Source: Arion vulgaris (taxonomy: Eukaryota; Mollusca; Gastropoda; Stylommatophora; Arionidae). From it: a stretch of DNA of 64,000 nucleotides. Shown piece after piece: positions 31,365 through 41,087 of this stretch. The stretch's first letter is position 1; each line of letters opens with the position of its first letter. The stretch is taken from NCBI GenBank assembly GCA_020796225.1, contig CM036755.1, forward strand, positions 66,532,049 through 66,596,048, read 5' to 3'. Below the pieces are notes generated by a model. That model was not told the origin of the DNA, searched no databases, and saw nothing but the letters and a program-made list of their open reading frames with translations. The position numbers were made by a program, and so were the translations under genes.

Positions 31365-32940
31365 ACAAATATGTATGTTGGAACATCTAATTCAGTACCT
31401 TTTTCTGGATACAAATAAAACTAAAATTATGTCCACCAACAAAGCAAAAATTCAACCCAAAATTACCATCAATAATGAAGACATTGAGAACATTTTTTTT
31501 TTTAAATATCTTGGCTACATTAATTAACAACTATGTACATTAATTTTTTTAATATCTTGGCTACATTAATTAACAACTATGTACATTAATTTTTTTAATA
31601 TCTTGGCTACATTAATTAACAACTATGTACATTAATTTTTTTAATATCTTGGCTACATTAATGAACAACTATGTACATTAATTTTTAATATCTTGCTACA
31701 TTAATTAACAACTATGTACATTAATTTTTTAATATCTTGGCTACATTAATTAACAACTATGTACATTAATTTTTTTAATATCTTGGCTACATTAATTAAC
31801 AACTATGTACATTAATTTTTTAATATCTTGGTACATTAATTAACAACTATGTACATTAATTTTTTTAATATCTTGGCTACATTAATTAACAACTATGTAC
31901 ATTAATTTTTTTAATATCTTGGCTACATTAATTAACAACTATGTACATTAATTTTTTTAATATCTTGGCTACATTAATTAACAACTATGTACATTAATTT
32001 GTTTAATATCTTGGCTACATTAATTAACAACTATGTATATTAATTTTTTAATATCTTGGTACATTAATGAACAACTATGTACATTAATTTTATATCTTGG
32101 ATACATTAATTAACAACTATGTACATTAATTTTTTTTATATCTTGGCTACATTAATGAACAACTATGTACATTAATTTTTTTAATATCTTGGCTACATTA
32201 ATTAACAACTATGTACATTAATTTTTTTAATATCTTGGCTACATTAATGAACAACTATGTACATTAATTTTGTTAATATCTTGGCTACATTAATTAACAA
32301 CTATGTACATTAATTTTTTTAATATCTTGGATACATTAATTAACAACAATGTACATTAATTGGCTACTTAATTAACAGCAATGAAGATTGTATGAAAGAA
32401 GTTAGAAGGAGACTAGCGATGGCTTTCCAGAGAGTGACGAGCATGAAGAAACTATGACACAACACAAGCAAAGAAATAAAAGTAAGACTTCTGAGAACAT
32501 GCATATTCCTTGTGGCAACATATCGATGTGAATTGTGGACCATAATACAAACATTAAATAACAAAATTGAAGCTTTTGAAACAAGGTGTTATAGAAAAGT
32601 TCTCAGAACATCCTTGACAAAGAAGAGAAAAAACGAAGACATCCTACAAGACATGCATATCGAGGAGCATTAGCTCATAAATAACATCATATCACGGAAG
32701 ATGAAATATTTTTGCCACATTATACGTCACAGTGGTTTGGAAGGAACCGAAATGAAAAGCATAGTTCCCAGAGTGTGAGGCAATGGATGATCAAGATGAA
32801 GGTGGCAGTAGAACAACAAAGAAATCTTAAACATGGCGCTGGAGGAGGCTAGAGAACTTGCTAGAGACTGAGAATTTTTCAGTCGGTCTGTGATGAAAGC
32901 AACCTTCCACAAAGGACAGGCTACTTGATGATGATATTTA
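31365..32940 (+). mobile_element. LINE fragment interrupted by its own tandem expansion
   Basis: Left part reads MSTNKAKIQPKITINNEDIE then a KYLGYIN-like word; right part resumes LINSNEDCMKEVRRRLAMAF, QRVTSMKK and later LRTCIFLVATYRCELWTI and ILQDMHIEEH. Between them a 46-bp unit made from the KYLGYIN coding word is repeated about 18 times. The 3' end is caggctacttgatgatgat. A second truncated copy is at 52590. Confidence 0.85.
31520..32362. repeat. 46-bp minisatellite inside a LINE, ~18 copies
   Basis: Unit aatatcttggctacattaat + taacaactatgtacattaat + tttttt. The poly-T run varies from 4 to 9 bases, and some units lack a base (cttggtac, cttgctac). Embedded in reverse-transcriptase-derived sequence. 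Confidence 0.95.
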
Positions 32941-33119
32941 TATATGAAGCCTTTTTTCATCTTGACAGACTGTCAATTAGCAAGTGTTTGACTGTGACAA
33001 CCTCTCAGCTTGTGCTTGTTTCTCTTGCATTTCAGCTCATCTCGAAGTCTCTTTTCAAAAGATTCTGCCCTTTTATTTAAAATCTTTAAATTGATTGATG
33101 TTTAAATATTTTGATCTAG

Positions 33120-33290
33120 GTATGCATCAAAGAAGCTCGAGGACTACCACTGGCTCTCTCCAACTTTGTGTTCTGCCAGTATTCCTTTTGGGGAGAGTCT
33201 GAAGCTTGTGTTGTGCCGCCTGAGATCAACCCAGATTCTGTTTCAAGGAAAGATGATCACACCCTGAATTATGTCTTCAATCATGAGAAA
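33120..33290 (+). CDS. KIF13: KIF13 exon f: IKEARGLPLALSNFVFCQY block
   Basis: Fifty-seven codons. VCIKEARGLPLALSNFVFCQ then YSFWGESEACVVPPEIN matches the KIF13 blocks VKIKEATGLPLNLSNFVFCQ and YTFWxxxE. This is a C2-like beta segment found across kinesin-3 tails. The acceptor is gatctag, the donor aaa|gtaagt. The donor region is tandemly duplicated just downstream: a second identical catgagaaa|gtaagt lies 30 bp later, and the intervening 30 bases are open and in frame, so a 10-codon longer isoform is possible (see findings). Confidence 0.95.
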
Positions 33291-33450
33291 GTAAGTGATA
33301 ATGACTTAAAACATGAGAAAGTAAGTGAAAATAGCTGTCTTAAAACATGAGAAAGTATGTGAAAATAGCTGTCTTAAAACATGTGAAAGTATGTGAAAAT
33401 AGATGTCTTAAAAAAATGAGAAAGTATGTGAAAATAGTTAACTTAAAAAA
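33284..33450. repeat. tandem repeat of the exon f splice donor
   Basis: acatgagaaagtaagtg-type units, 28-36 bp, about five copies starting in the last codons of exon f. The first two keep gtaagt; later ones have gtatgt. Confidence 0.92.
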
Positions 33451-33511
33451 ATGAGTTTGGAAACTGACAGAGTTTGTACCAATATTTACTTTGATTTGTT
33501 ATGTTTTGCAG

Positions 33512-33663
33512 CATTTTCGAGTTCCCATCACAGAGGAATTCATTGAACATTGCTCAGATGGGGCCCTGTCTATTGAAGTCTGGGGTCATAGGAGTCAGGG
33601 CTTTGGAAAAGACTTGGTGATGAGTGCTGCTGCCCAGACCAAGTCTAGATCTGTTGCTGACAG
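33512..33663 (+). CDS. KIF13: KIF13 exon g: SDGALSIEVWGHR block
   Basis: Encodes HFRVPITEEFIEHCSDGALS then IEVWGHRSQGFGKD and a segment ending AAAQTKSRSVAD. KIF13 has xxVTEEFLEFISDGALAIEV then WGHRCAGNG. The acceptor is ttttgcag; the donor cag|gtgagt leaves two bases (ag) to be completed as Arg by the next exon. The intron before it is only 221 bp and consists largely of the duplicated donor repeat. Confidence 0.94.
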
Positions 33664-33667
33664 GTGA

Positions 33668-33880
33668 GTTGTTTGTTACCATGGATACTGTCTAGTGGGA
33701 GGTTACTATGCTGAAACTAGCCTGTTTACTAAAGGCTTCTATTTACATCTGTGTTACCATGGATACTGTCTAGTGGGAGGTTACTGAAGGTTCGCAGACA
33801 ATCTTGAAGTTTACTAAAGATGTTTACATCTGTGTTACCATGGATACTGTCTAGTGGGAGGTTACTGAAGGTTGTGTTGC
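33668..33880. repeat. ~40-85-bp triplicated segment
   Basis: ttaccatggatactgtctag + tgggaggttact occurs three times directly after the donor of exon g. Confidence 0.9.
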
Positions 33881-34067
33881 AGAATGGCAAGTTTGATAAT
33901 GTTGCTATAGTTACGACATGGTTCTGGTAAACAAACTATTTTATTGCCTTCTAAATACTTGATTCTTCTCAAGATTTACTAAAATAAACAAGGTCAACCA
34001 ATTATTTTCCATTTGTGTTATTATCTTTCTAAACTTTATTTCTTTTTTTTTTTCTGAAATTTTCCAG

Positions 34068-34197
34068 ATGGAGCAAGTGATGAGGAAAATTGAATTCTGA
34101 CAGAGATTCATGAACTTAATGACCAGGAGACTACACTCCAGTTGAGGTCACACCTAAGTCTGATGTACCATGTGCTGGTATCATGCAACTTAGACAG
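34068..34197 (+). CDS. KIF13: KIF13 exon h: RWSx..RxIExWxxIxELN block, frameshifted
   Basis: Splice sites (tttccag; cag|gttaat) and the exon ends (R-W-S-K at the start, VEVTPKSDVPCAGIMQLRQ at the end) match KIF13, where RWSEVSRRIELWISIQELNE leads to GGxFQLRQ. The middle reads TGA TGA in the expected frame. Three single-G losses, each inside a GG or GGG run (near 34078, 34100 and 34124), explain it. Restoring frame at these points gives the family residues Val-x-Arg-Lys-Ile-Glu-Phe-Trp and Ile-His-Glu-Leu-Asn-Asp-Gln-Gly. Three losses also keep the total in phase with the next exon. Consensus errors are the simplest explanation. Confidence 0.85.
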
Positions 34198-34237
34198 GTT
34201 AATATATATTACAACAACTTTTGTATTTGATGTCAAT

Positions 34238-34500
34238 CATATATTCATCATCATCATCATCAAGTAGCTTGTCCCTTCCGGAACTTGGCTCCCATGACAG
34301 CTGTCCTGAAAAACTTTCTGTTCTGTGCAAGTTGGCGGCGTCAGCAGCAGTCATTCTCAGATCGTCAATGACATCTTGCACCCATTGTCTTCTAGGCCTT
34401 TCTCTCATTCTTCTTCCAGGCATCATTCCCTCTAAAATTATCTTCTCTAGGCAATCATGTCGTTTGATGTGTCTGATATATTTCATTTCATATATTAGCA
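34238..34500 (-). mobile_element. LINE C-terminal fragment (second family)
   Basis: Minus strand: MKYIRHIKRHDCLEKIILEG, MMPGRRMRERPRRQWVQDVI, DDLRMTAADAANLHRTE, ending in an Asp run from (GAT)n. The 3' end is caagctacttgatgatgatg. A shorter copy is at 42294. Confidence 0.88.
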
Positions 34501-34509
34501 TTTATAATT

Positions 34510-34745
34510 GACCTCTTCTTCCCTTCACCCACATAGGTTCACAACAAAGTTTTCCCAAGCCCTCCTATCCAATGCCATCTTTTCCAGATCTCTCCACTCT
34601 CCATTTTCTTGCATTCTGTTTCCAACTCCTGCCTCCAGGTGATCCTGTGTCTTCCCTTACTTCTATTACCCTGCGAGTTCCATCGGAGGGCCTCTCTCGT
34701 GATTCTGTCAGGAGGTCTCCTCAGTGTCTGTCCTATCCATCATCA
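34510..34745 (-). mobile_element. LINE C-terminal tail fragment
   Basis: Minus strand contains GKTQDHLEAGVGNRMQENGE and MALDRRAWENFVVNLC-like readings, the tail seen after RTs of RTE-like elements. Confidence 0.65.
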
Positions 34746-34980
34746 CCTTCTGCCCCTTATCTCTAAAATTGATGTTGAATCAATCAAGGAATTTAAGGAG
34801 TTTGAAATGATATTGTGTACAAGTAGAGTTGAATACTTGAGAGGCAGAGAAAGGAGTTTGTTTAACTAGCGAGCCACAGGAACAATCAGTATGCATACCC
34901 TGTCACATCTGTTGGAGGAGACTGAGCACTTATTGATCTGCCCAAACTGCTGTGATGTCAGTTCATTAACCAATAACTCT
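34746..34980 (+). mobile_element. LINE 3' coding end (EHLxxCPxC type)
   Basis: Plus strand: VDSIKEFKEF-like sequence, then RATGTISMHTLSHLLEETEH, LLICPNCCDVSSLTNN. The same module recurs at 38380 and 41600. It resembles the zinc-knuckle end after the RNase H domain of some LINEs. Confidence 0.6.
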
Positions 34981-34984
34981 CTCT

Positions 34985-35905
34985 CTCTCTCTTTAGCCTG
35001 TTACGCCCTTGGCGTTTAGGGCAGCAACAACGTACACCATTCTTCCCTGTTCATGGCCTTCCTCTGTATTGTGTTCCAGCTATGACTCATTTCCTTCAGC
35101 TCTTGCTCTATCGTTCTCCTCCAGGTCGTCTTGGGTCTTCCACGCTTTCGCCTACCCTCTGGAGTCCATCTCAGTGCAGTTTTCGTGTCGGAGCCAGTCT
35201 CCATGCGCATCACATGTCCAATCCATCTCCAGCGTCGTCTTCGGATGATAGTGCCCATATTCTCTTGTTGGCATCGTGCAAGCAATTCTTGATTCGAGAT
35301 AGTAGTCGGCCAGTACACGCGTAAGATTTTTCGCAGACAAGTTGTATGAAAGGCGGAGAGTCTTGACATATCCTGTTCTGTCATTCTCCAGCATTCCGAT
35401 CCGTACAGCAATGTTGACAGCACACAGCTGTTATAGATACTAGTCTTGGTTCTGATGCTGTATTGGGCAGATTTCGAGGCGGTCTGAAGGTCATGAATGC
35501 ACTTGCCTTACTCAGTCTGTTTTTAATGTCAGATCCAGCGCCTCCTTCATTGCTAATAACACTTCCAAGGTATGTGAAGCGGTTGTATCTCGGAGGGTTT
35601 TACCTTCTAGTTTGACTGGTGCTGGGGTTGCTATGTTCAGAGTCATTACTTCAGTTTTCTTCTGATTTATTTTCAGCCCAACCATCTCACTATATTGGTT
35701 AAGGCGGCAGGTCTTTTCCTGGATATCTCTATGTGTATGAGATAGAGTGCGATGTCATCTGCAAAATCTAGGTCTTCCAGAGTGGATGTGAGCATCCATC
35801 TAATACCTCTTGCCTTATCTTCCGTTGTTTTACGCATCACCCAATCTATGACAGTGTTGAATAATAGGGCTGACATAACACATCCTTGTCGCACGCCTGT
35901 TTTTA
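34985..35905 (-). mobile_element. LINE, RT and C-terminal part (STLLYGSECW family)
   Basis: Minus strand: MRQGCVMSALLFNTVIDWVM, the RT catalytic-site reading DLDFADDIALYLIHIEISRK, then LSTLLYGSECWRMTEQDMSR, ILRVYWPTTISNQELLARCQ, RRRWRWIGHVMRMETGSDTK, and GRRKRGRPKTTWRRTIEQEL. Frameshifts split it. The FADD motif identifies a reverse transcriptase. It fills most of the intron before exon i. Confidence 0.93.
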
Positions 35906-36034
35906 CTTATAACAGTTAATTAATATTACTTTTCTTGACATTACTTTTTTAACACAATTAATATTACTTTATTGATGTCACGTTTGAGATGCTCCTTCAG
36001 TCTTTGTTTATTTTTGAAACATTTGATCTTCCAG

Positions 36035-36276
36035 GGTCACTCTCGAAGGGTTCTTGTTCGAGTACGTCCAGTAGCAAACTCTGGAACACTTCCCCTTATT
36101 TGTGAATCCATCTCCTCTGTTGCTATTGGCTGTGTATGTGTCAGGTCCGCTCCAGAAAGGCTTGGATTCGTATCAGGAGGAGGATCTTACAGTACTGAGA
36201 GACCATTGGTCGAAAGCATTGGCACGACGTAAGAAATATTTGGATGAGCAGATTCAGAAGCTTATCAATAAACAAG
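36035..36276 (+). CDS. KIF13: KIF13 exon i: GHSRR..DSYQEEDL block, one frameshift
   Basis: The first part reads GHSRRVLVRVRPVANSGTLP then LICESISSVAIGCVCVRS; the second part, one base shifted, reads GLDSYQEEDLTVLRDHWSKA then LARRKKYLDEQIQKLINKQ. Both parts match KIF13 (GHSRRxQVxVxPVQNSGTLP, SVSIGCVxxRS, LDSYQEEDLNCVRERWSEAL, KRREYLDEQIxKxxNK). The break lies at about 36146-36152 (gtccgctcc): either one extra or two missing bases. The acceptor is atcttccag; the donor caag|gtacag leaves one base for the next codon. Confidence 0.9.
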
Positions 36277-36349
36277 GTACAGTGATCATGTGTGATTGTC
36301 AAATTTCTGCTTCTAATTCTCTGTACACTTTCAGAAACCATATTTTGTT

Positions 36350-36436
36350 TTTATATCATATTTTGGGAATTTATATCATTTTGGGAATTTATATCATTTT
36401 GGGAATTTATATCATATTTTGGGAATTTATATACGG
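36350..36436. repeat. 19-bp tandem repeat, ~4 copies
   Basis: ttttgggaatttatatcat units right after exon i. Confidence 0.93.
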
Positions 36437-36443
36437 CACAAAA

Positions 36444-36725
36444 GAAATATGAGAGCCGCAGTATCAAGTTGTTAGTGAACTCGCTTTATAGGTTAGTGGT
36501 CCAGGTTCAATTCCATAGTGGGCGTGAAATATTTTTCTGACTGTCATGGCTCCTCCCAGGTCAACCCAGCCTTAATTGGGTACCAAGTAAAGGATAATTG
36601 GGAAGTAAAGGTGTCCGGCATGATGTTGATCATATCATCGATCGTGTGACGACGATCAATGAAAAATACGGTCCTAACACCGTATTGCCCAATATACCTT
36701 GAGATATGCAAGAGTTTCTTTACTT
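36444..36725 (+). mobile_element. tRNA-derived SINE, family E
   Basis: gagagccgcagtatcaagtt, gttagtgaactcgc (A box), and ccaggttcaattccat (B box). Then come gaaatatttttctgactgtc, ttgggtaccaagtaaaggat, and tail gacgatcaatgaaaaatacg. Confidence 0.82.
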
Positions 36726-36954
36726 TTAACAAGAGAAATATGATATAATGTAATGTTTTTTTAACTGGAAAAGTGTGAGAGACAGAGAGCAAGAAGTTTA
36801 GTTGTAATGTCTATATGGCCTTCATGTCAGTACTATATTCATCATGCATGTGAGAAATGGGATTATCAGACTGGCATGCTACCTACTGCGCTACCGAGGC
36901 ACATATGTGGGCATCTTGTTTATTTCAGTACAATATGGGTTGTCCTGATAAATC

Positions 36955-37150
36955 CATTAGAAAAAGTTTTAAAAAATAAAAAATGTTCAAAATATCTTCA
37001 CCATCTTCAAAATTACATCAAGGACCCTCGCAGGTGCTACGGAGTTTGTGCACTGCAGCTGAGATCTTCCTGTGTAAGAAAGAGATCGGAGCACACATGG
37101 TTACTCACCGAAGTGCAATGCGATGGTCCTATCAATCAAGCAATCAATCA
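36955..37150 (+). mobile_element. dispersed repeat, family H
   Basis: acatcaaggaccctcgcagg, gagatcttcctgtgtaagaa and agagatcggagcacacatgg. A second copy is at 47950-48130. Ends in (CAAT)n. Confidence 0.7.
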
Positions 37151-37162
37151 GTCAATACTATA

Positions 37163-37405
37163 TTCAAAGTGGGGCTAAGTGGTTAACCCTCTTGCCTTGT
37201 GTTCTGATGGTCGTGGTTCGAATCCAGGCCGTGTCGCTCTGTTTCAGATGCATTTTTCTAGAGGTTCAAGGATTGTTGCAGGAGCTGCGGAGTTTGTGCT
37301 TTGTGCAATACTCTAGGCAGATGGCGTACCATTTTGCGGAGAGGGGTCGAGCCATATGGTGTCAAACCTGGTGCAATGAAACCAATTCTTCAACTTTAGA
37401 CCCTT
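37163..37405 (+). mobile_element. tRNA-derived SINE, family B
   Basis: gtggggctaagtggttaacc (A box), gtcgtggttcgaatccaggc (B box), gagtttgtgctttgtgcaat, and tail gcaatgaaaccaattcttca. Sits about 95 bp before exon j. Confidence 0.86.
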
Positions 37406-37500
37406 TTAGATATTCATTGTACATGTAAGATATGTGTGCATCTTCTTTATTTATTATGATAGCTTACATTTATTTGTCAAAATTGTTGTTTTACTTGCAG

Positions 37501-37627
37501 ACAAATCAGAAGCTGACTCTGAAAGAGAGAGAGCTCTGATTGAACAGTGGGTGTGTCTGACAGAAGAGCGCAATGCAGTTCTAGTTCCTTCCCCTGGAAG
37601 TAACATTCCTGGAGCACCTGCAGATTG
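37501..37627 (+). CDS. KIF13: KIF13 exon j: EQWVCLTEERNAVLVP..PGAPADW block
   Basis: Encodes DKSEADSERERALIEQWVCL, TEERNAVLVPSPGSNIPGAP and ADW. This is one of the most conserved KIF13 stretches (LVEQWVGLTEERNAVLVPAP, GSGIPGAPADW). The acceptor ttacttgcag follows the previous single-base overhang and the donor tg|gtatgt splits the Trp codon. It is clean, with no indels. Confidence 0.96.
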
Positions 37628-37721
37628 GTATGTACTAGTTTCTATTTATGTTTTCATCTCCGATATCCGATGTCTCATCTTCCATACATACACACATAAA
37701 TATTCGTGAACAAGTCCATAC

Positions 37722-37990
37722 ATTCACTGTTAGCGGGTTGTTGCCCAGTGTGTCTGCTGGTTTTTTGGTCTTTCGTTGCTATAGTGGCTTGCGTTATATT
37801 TTTGCTTATTTACAGGATTCTGCTATACCATCTATCTATCCATCTTTTTATTTTATGGTCTTCCTCTTACCTTCTTTCCTGGTGTTCTATAATGTTTGTA
37901 TCATCATTAGGTGCCGTGCCGGCTAGCGTAGGCAATCATGGATCTCCACAAATCTCTGTTTCCCTAAGTGTTTATATATCTTATTAAAAT
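37722..37990 (-). mobile_element. LINE C-terminal fragment
   Basis: Repeats the 19510-19880 sequence (cgggttgttgcccagtgt, tttacaggattctgctatac). Intronic between exons j and k. Confidence 0.6.
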
Positions 37991-38073
37991 ATTTGAGCGG
38001 ACATTAGTTAGTTAACCTTCCGTCAAAACTCTTCTGTACACTCATCCAAATATTTTGTTCTTTTTATAACCAG

Positions 38074-38129
38074 GACTCCTCCACCAAATCTAGAAGAACA
38101 CACTCCTGTTCTTTTCCTGGATCTCAATG
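38074..38129 (+). CDS. KIF13: KIF13 exon k: small exon, EEHTPVLFLDLN
   Basis: A 56-bp exon completing Trp and encoding TPPPNLEEHTPVLFLDLN, corresponding to the vertebrate PPPGMEAHIPVLFLDLNADD. The acceptor ttataaccag and donor aatg|gtgagt match, and the split Ala/Gly codon is completed by the next exon. Too short to be seen as an open frame; called from homology plus phase. Confidence 0.93.
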
Positions 38130-38379
38130 GTGAGTATTGGAACATTGTTAGAGCATGGAAAAACATATACATATTGAAGAACATAGAGGTTGCAGGAATA
38201 TGTGTTCTTTTATGGTGTTACTGATATGTGATGAAGTAAAAGTTATGGTGTTTACTTATATATTTATATTAGTGTATTATCAAATTACATTGTATCTGCT
38301 CTCAGTCGATGCTTCACAAGATCCAAAATGGCAGGTTTTGGTATGAGTGAATGTCTTCTTTATAAGTTTCTAACCTCCA

Positions 38380-38765
38380 GAGTATTACGTGGATATACCT
38401 GTCTGGTGCATGCAGGTGTTTACGGTAATGAGAGAGCGGGCAGGCTTGCATCAACACCATCGATTGTTGGGGAGTTGAAGATGGATAAGGGGATATTCTT
38501 CGGTCTCTTCACGACTGCCTGTTGGATGAGGACACTAATATCGATGTTGAATCGATCCAGTGATTTAAGCAATTTGGAGTTACCCGTTGTACAAGTAGAA
38601 CTGGATGCCTGAGGGCAGAGTGAGAGGTGTGTTTAATCAGCGACCCATGGGAACCAGTCAGTATACATATGCTTCGATATCTTTTGGGGAGACTGCGCAC
38701 CTATGGGTCTGCCGGAGTGCAATGACGCTAGCTCAGTAACCAATAACCAATCAAATTACAAAAGA
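38380..38765 (+). mobile_element. LINE RNase H-type remnant
   Basis: Reads VHAGVYGNERAGRLASTPSI (the H-x-G-x-x-GNExAD end of an RNase H domain), then LNRSSDLSNLELP, and after frameshifts the ATHGNQSVYICFDIFWGDCA module shared with 34746 and 41600. Confidence 0.72.
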
Positions 38766-38896
38766 GATATGTCTGTTAAGACAATGTAATAACTGTTGTT
38801 AACGTATGGGTGTGAAGGTTAACGTATGAATATGAAGCATGGACATTTAACAAGACAGGGGAAAAACATATATGTGCTTTTGAATATAAGTGTCGC

Positions 38897-39147
38897 CATT
38901 GTGGTGCCGGGGCCTGCTAGGGAAGCAAAGAATAGTACCACTGCGACCTACAAGGCATGTCGTAGAGGCGACTGATGTAGGACCTAGGGGAAACTACCTA
39001 GTAAATAAAAAACATCACAAAATTCGGAAGTGCTGGCCTACTTATATGCACATAACTGGCACAGTGTACAATCGCTCTTATGCTCAGATCACATACAAAT
39101 TACACAGAGTGGTTAACAAGTGATCATTATGGAGTGTTCAAAAAAGA
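38897..39147 (+). mobile_element. family A SINE-like element, copy 8
   Basis: gtggtgccggggcctgctag to gtgatcattatggagtgttc followed by an A/G-rich tail. Ends about 135 bp before exon l. Confidence 0.84.
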
Positions 39148-39282
39148 AGTTTTCAAAAGATTTTATTTTGTTCTTTAATGTTTGTATAAATGTAACATTC
39201 ATTGTCAGAATATAGTACATTGACAGTTTTTTTTTTTTCAATGCATACAAATACTGTTTGATCTTCCTTGTTCTATTTTCAG

Positions 39283-39413
39283 CTGATGATATGAGTGCTC
39301 CCAATGCTAAAGAAGGTCTACAGGCTGTAGGAATAAACTCTATTCTGCCCAAAGAACACAGTACAGATTATGTTCAGCTGCCAATTATCAAGTGTTACAC
39401 GGAGAAAGACAAC
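39283..39413 (+). CDS. KIF13: KIF13 exon l: NSILPKEH block
   Basis: Encodes ADDMSAPNAKEGLQAVGINS then ILPKEHSTDYVQLPIIKCYT and EKDN. It matches the KIF13 ADDLxxNEQ...ASGVNSILPKEHGSQFFYLPII segment. The acceptor is ctattttcag, the donor aac|gtaagt. A 26-bp tandem repeat begins about 40 bp into the following intron. Confidence 0.95.
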
Positions 39414-39449
39414 GTAAGTGTTCATCTAAATCTGCAAGAATAAGCTGTA

Positions 39450-39606
39450 TAGTGAAGTACTTGTGGAGATCTGTAGAGTGAAGTACTTGTGGAGATCTGT
39501 AGAGTGAAAGTAGCTTGTGGGAGATCTGTAGAGTGAAGTACTTGTGGAGATCTGTAGAGTGAAGTACTTGTGGAGATCTGTAGAGTGAAGTACTTGTGGA
39601 GATCTA
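39450..39606. repeat. 26-bp tandem repeat, ~6 copies
   Basis: gtagagtgaagtacttgtgg + agatct units, just inside the intron after exon l. Confidence 0.94.
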
Positions 39607-40078
39607 AACACGAAGCTGAGAATCTTTCAATCAAATGTGAAGTCAGGGATGTTCTATGACTCGGAAACATGGAAGACAACAAAGGAAACCATCAGAAAAC
39701 TGCAGACCTTCATAAATGATTGTTTACGTAGAATAGAGGGACTGGGATGGTATGATAAGATTACAAACGAGGATCTCGGAGAAAGAACAAGGCAGATACC
39801 AGTGGAGAAAGAGCTCTGGAAGAGATGCTGGCAATGGATAGGACATACATTGAGACCGACCAGAAGCATTGCAAGACAGACAATGTTTTGGAACCCACGC
39901 AGGGAAAGAGGAGCAGGGAAGGCCTAGACAGACCTGGAGAAGAGAGCTGAAGGCTGATATTAAAAGGATAGGTAAAGCATGGAAAGAATTTGAAGGAATA
40001 GCAAGAGAGAGGAAGAGCTGGAAGAAGTTTTTTGAAAACCTGTGCTCCGTTGGGAGCTGAAAGGTGAAGAAGAAGTAG
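39607..40078 (+). mobile_element. LINE C-terminal fragment (SETWKTTKETIRKLQTF family)
   Basis: MKSGMFYDSETWKTTKETIR, KLQTFINDCLRRIEGLGWYD, KITNEDLGERTRQIPVEKEL, WKRCWQWIGHTLRPTRSIAR, then KEEQGRPRQTWRRELKADIK in another frame. Similar to 40260-40795 downstream in the same intron. Confidence 0.9.
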
Positions 40079-40115
40079 TTGTGCTGAAATTTGAATGCTT
40101 TGGGACAGAAGACAC

Positions 40116-40827
40116 TTAATCCTTTCACTTCATCATTTGTTATTTTACTTTTGGACACACTTATATTTCAATGTATTCTGAATTAGCTAGTATACTGTCT
40201 TTGTATAATGTCAAACAATACAGCTGGCCAGTATATCAGCATGCACATAGAAATGTCAAAATAATAATACAAAGACAAGAGGAGCTTTCATCGCACTGGG
40301 AAATATATGGAAATGTAAAGAAATCAAATCTAGAACAAAAATTTGGTTAACTCTAATGTTAAAGCAGCTCTGCTGAATGGGTCAGAAACATGGAGAACTA
40401 CTAAAACAATAACGCATAAATTGCAAACATTCATCAACTGGTGTCTGCGCAGAATAGAGGGACTGAGATGGTATGATAGGGCCACAAATGAGAAAATTGT
40501 GGAGAGAACCAGACAGATTCCAGTAAACCAAGAGGTTTAAAAAAATGATGCTGGTGATGGATAGGACACACTTTGTGAAAATCTGAGGGAATATAAGAAA
40601 AAGGGGTCCTTTCCTAGAACCCGCAGGGACAGCGAAAGAAGGGGAGGCTGAGAAATACACGGAGACAGGATTTGGCGGCAGAGATCAACAATATAAGGAA
40701 GAGCTATAGGAGATAGCTAGAGATATGAAGACTTGGCATGAGTTGTTTGAGGGTCTATGCCCCAATCCGGGTTAAAAAGGCGGAGAGAGAGAGAGAGTAT
40801 ATCAGCATAGAAGAGCGTACTGGTTAA
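40116..40827. mobile_element. candidate TTAA-flanked (piggyBac-like) element
   Basis: Begins ttaatcctttcactt and ends ctggttaa. The left 80 bp resembles 47602-47690 (gaattagctagtatactg versus gaattagcaagtatactg). It holds a LINE insertion. TTAA ends fit piggyBac, but the inverted repeats are short. Confidence 0.3.
40260..40795 (+). mobile_element. LINE C-terminal fragment (same family as 39607)
   Basis: LNGSETWRTTKTITHKLQTF, INWCLRRIEGLRWYDRATNE, KIVERTRQIPVNQEV, and then GRDSERRGGREIHGDRIWRQ-like frames. Two nearby copies in one orientation flank only about 180 bp. Confidence 0.9.
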
Positions 40828-40862
40828 CACTAAAAATATTCTTTAATGTATTCACTGGATAG

Positions 40863-41087
40863 GTATGTGCTTTTGCATCTTGGGATTCCTCACTGCATGA
40901 TTCTGCACACCTGAACAGAGTGGCACCTGCTAATGAACGGGTCTACATGATACTCAAGGCTGTAGTACGTCTGAGTCATCCAGCAACTATTGAGTTGGTA
41001 CTAAGGAAGAGAATCTGCATCAACATCTACAAGAAACAAGGCCTGTCTTCATTTACTTCCATGCTGAAGAACAGAATTGTTGGTTCG
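40863..41087 (+). CDS. KIF13: KIF13 exon m: SWDSSxHDS..ELVLRKRI block
   Basis: Seventy-five codons in phase 0. VCAFASWDSSLHDSAHLNRV, APANERVYMILKAVVRLSHP, ATIELVLRKRICINIYKKQG and LSSFTSMLKNRIVGS follow KIF13 (SWDSSxHDSVHLNRVTPQNE, RIYLIVKxxVQLSHPAAMEL, VLRKRIAxNIYNKQSFTQSL, KRR). The acceptor actggatag lacks a strong pyrimidine tract; the donor is tcg|gtaagt. The coding sequence is clean, with no indels. Confidence 0.96.

Noticed and set aside
34985..35905. Host gene on the minus strand inside KIF13
   Set aside because: The RQGC and FADD motifs and the GRRKRGRPKTTWRR tail identify a broken LINE, not a cellular gene.
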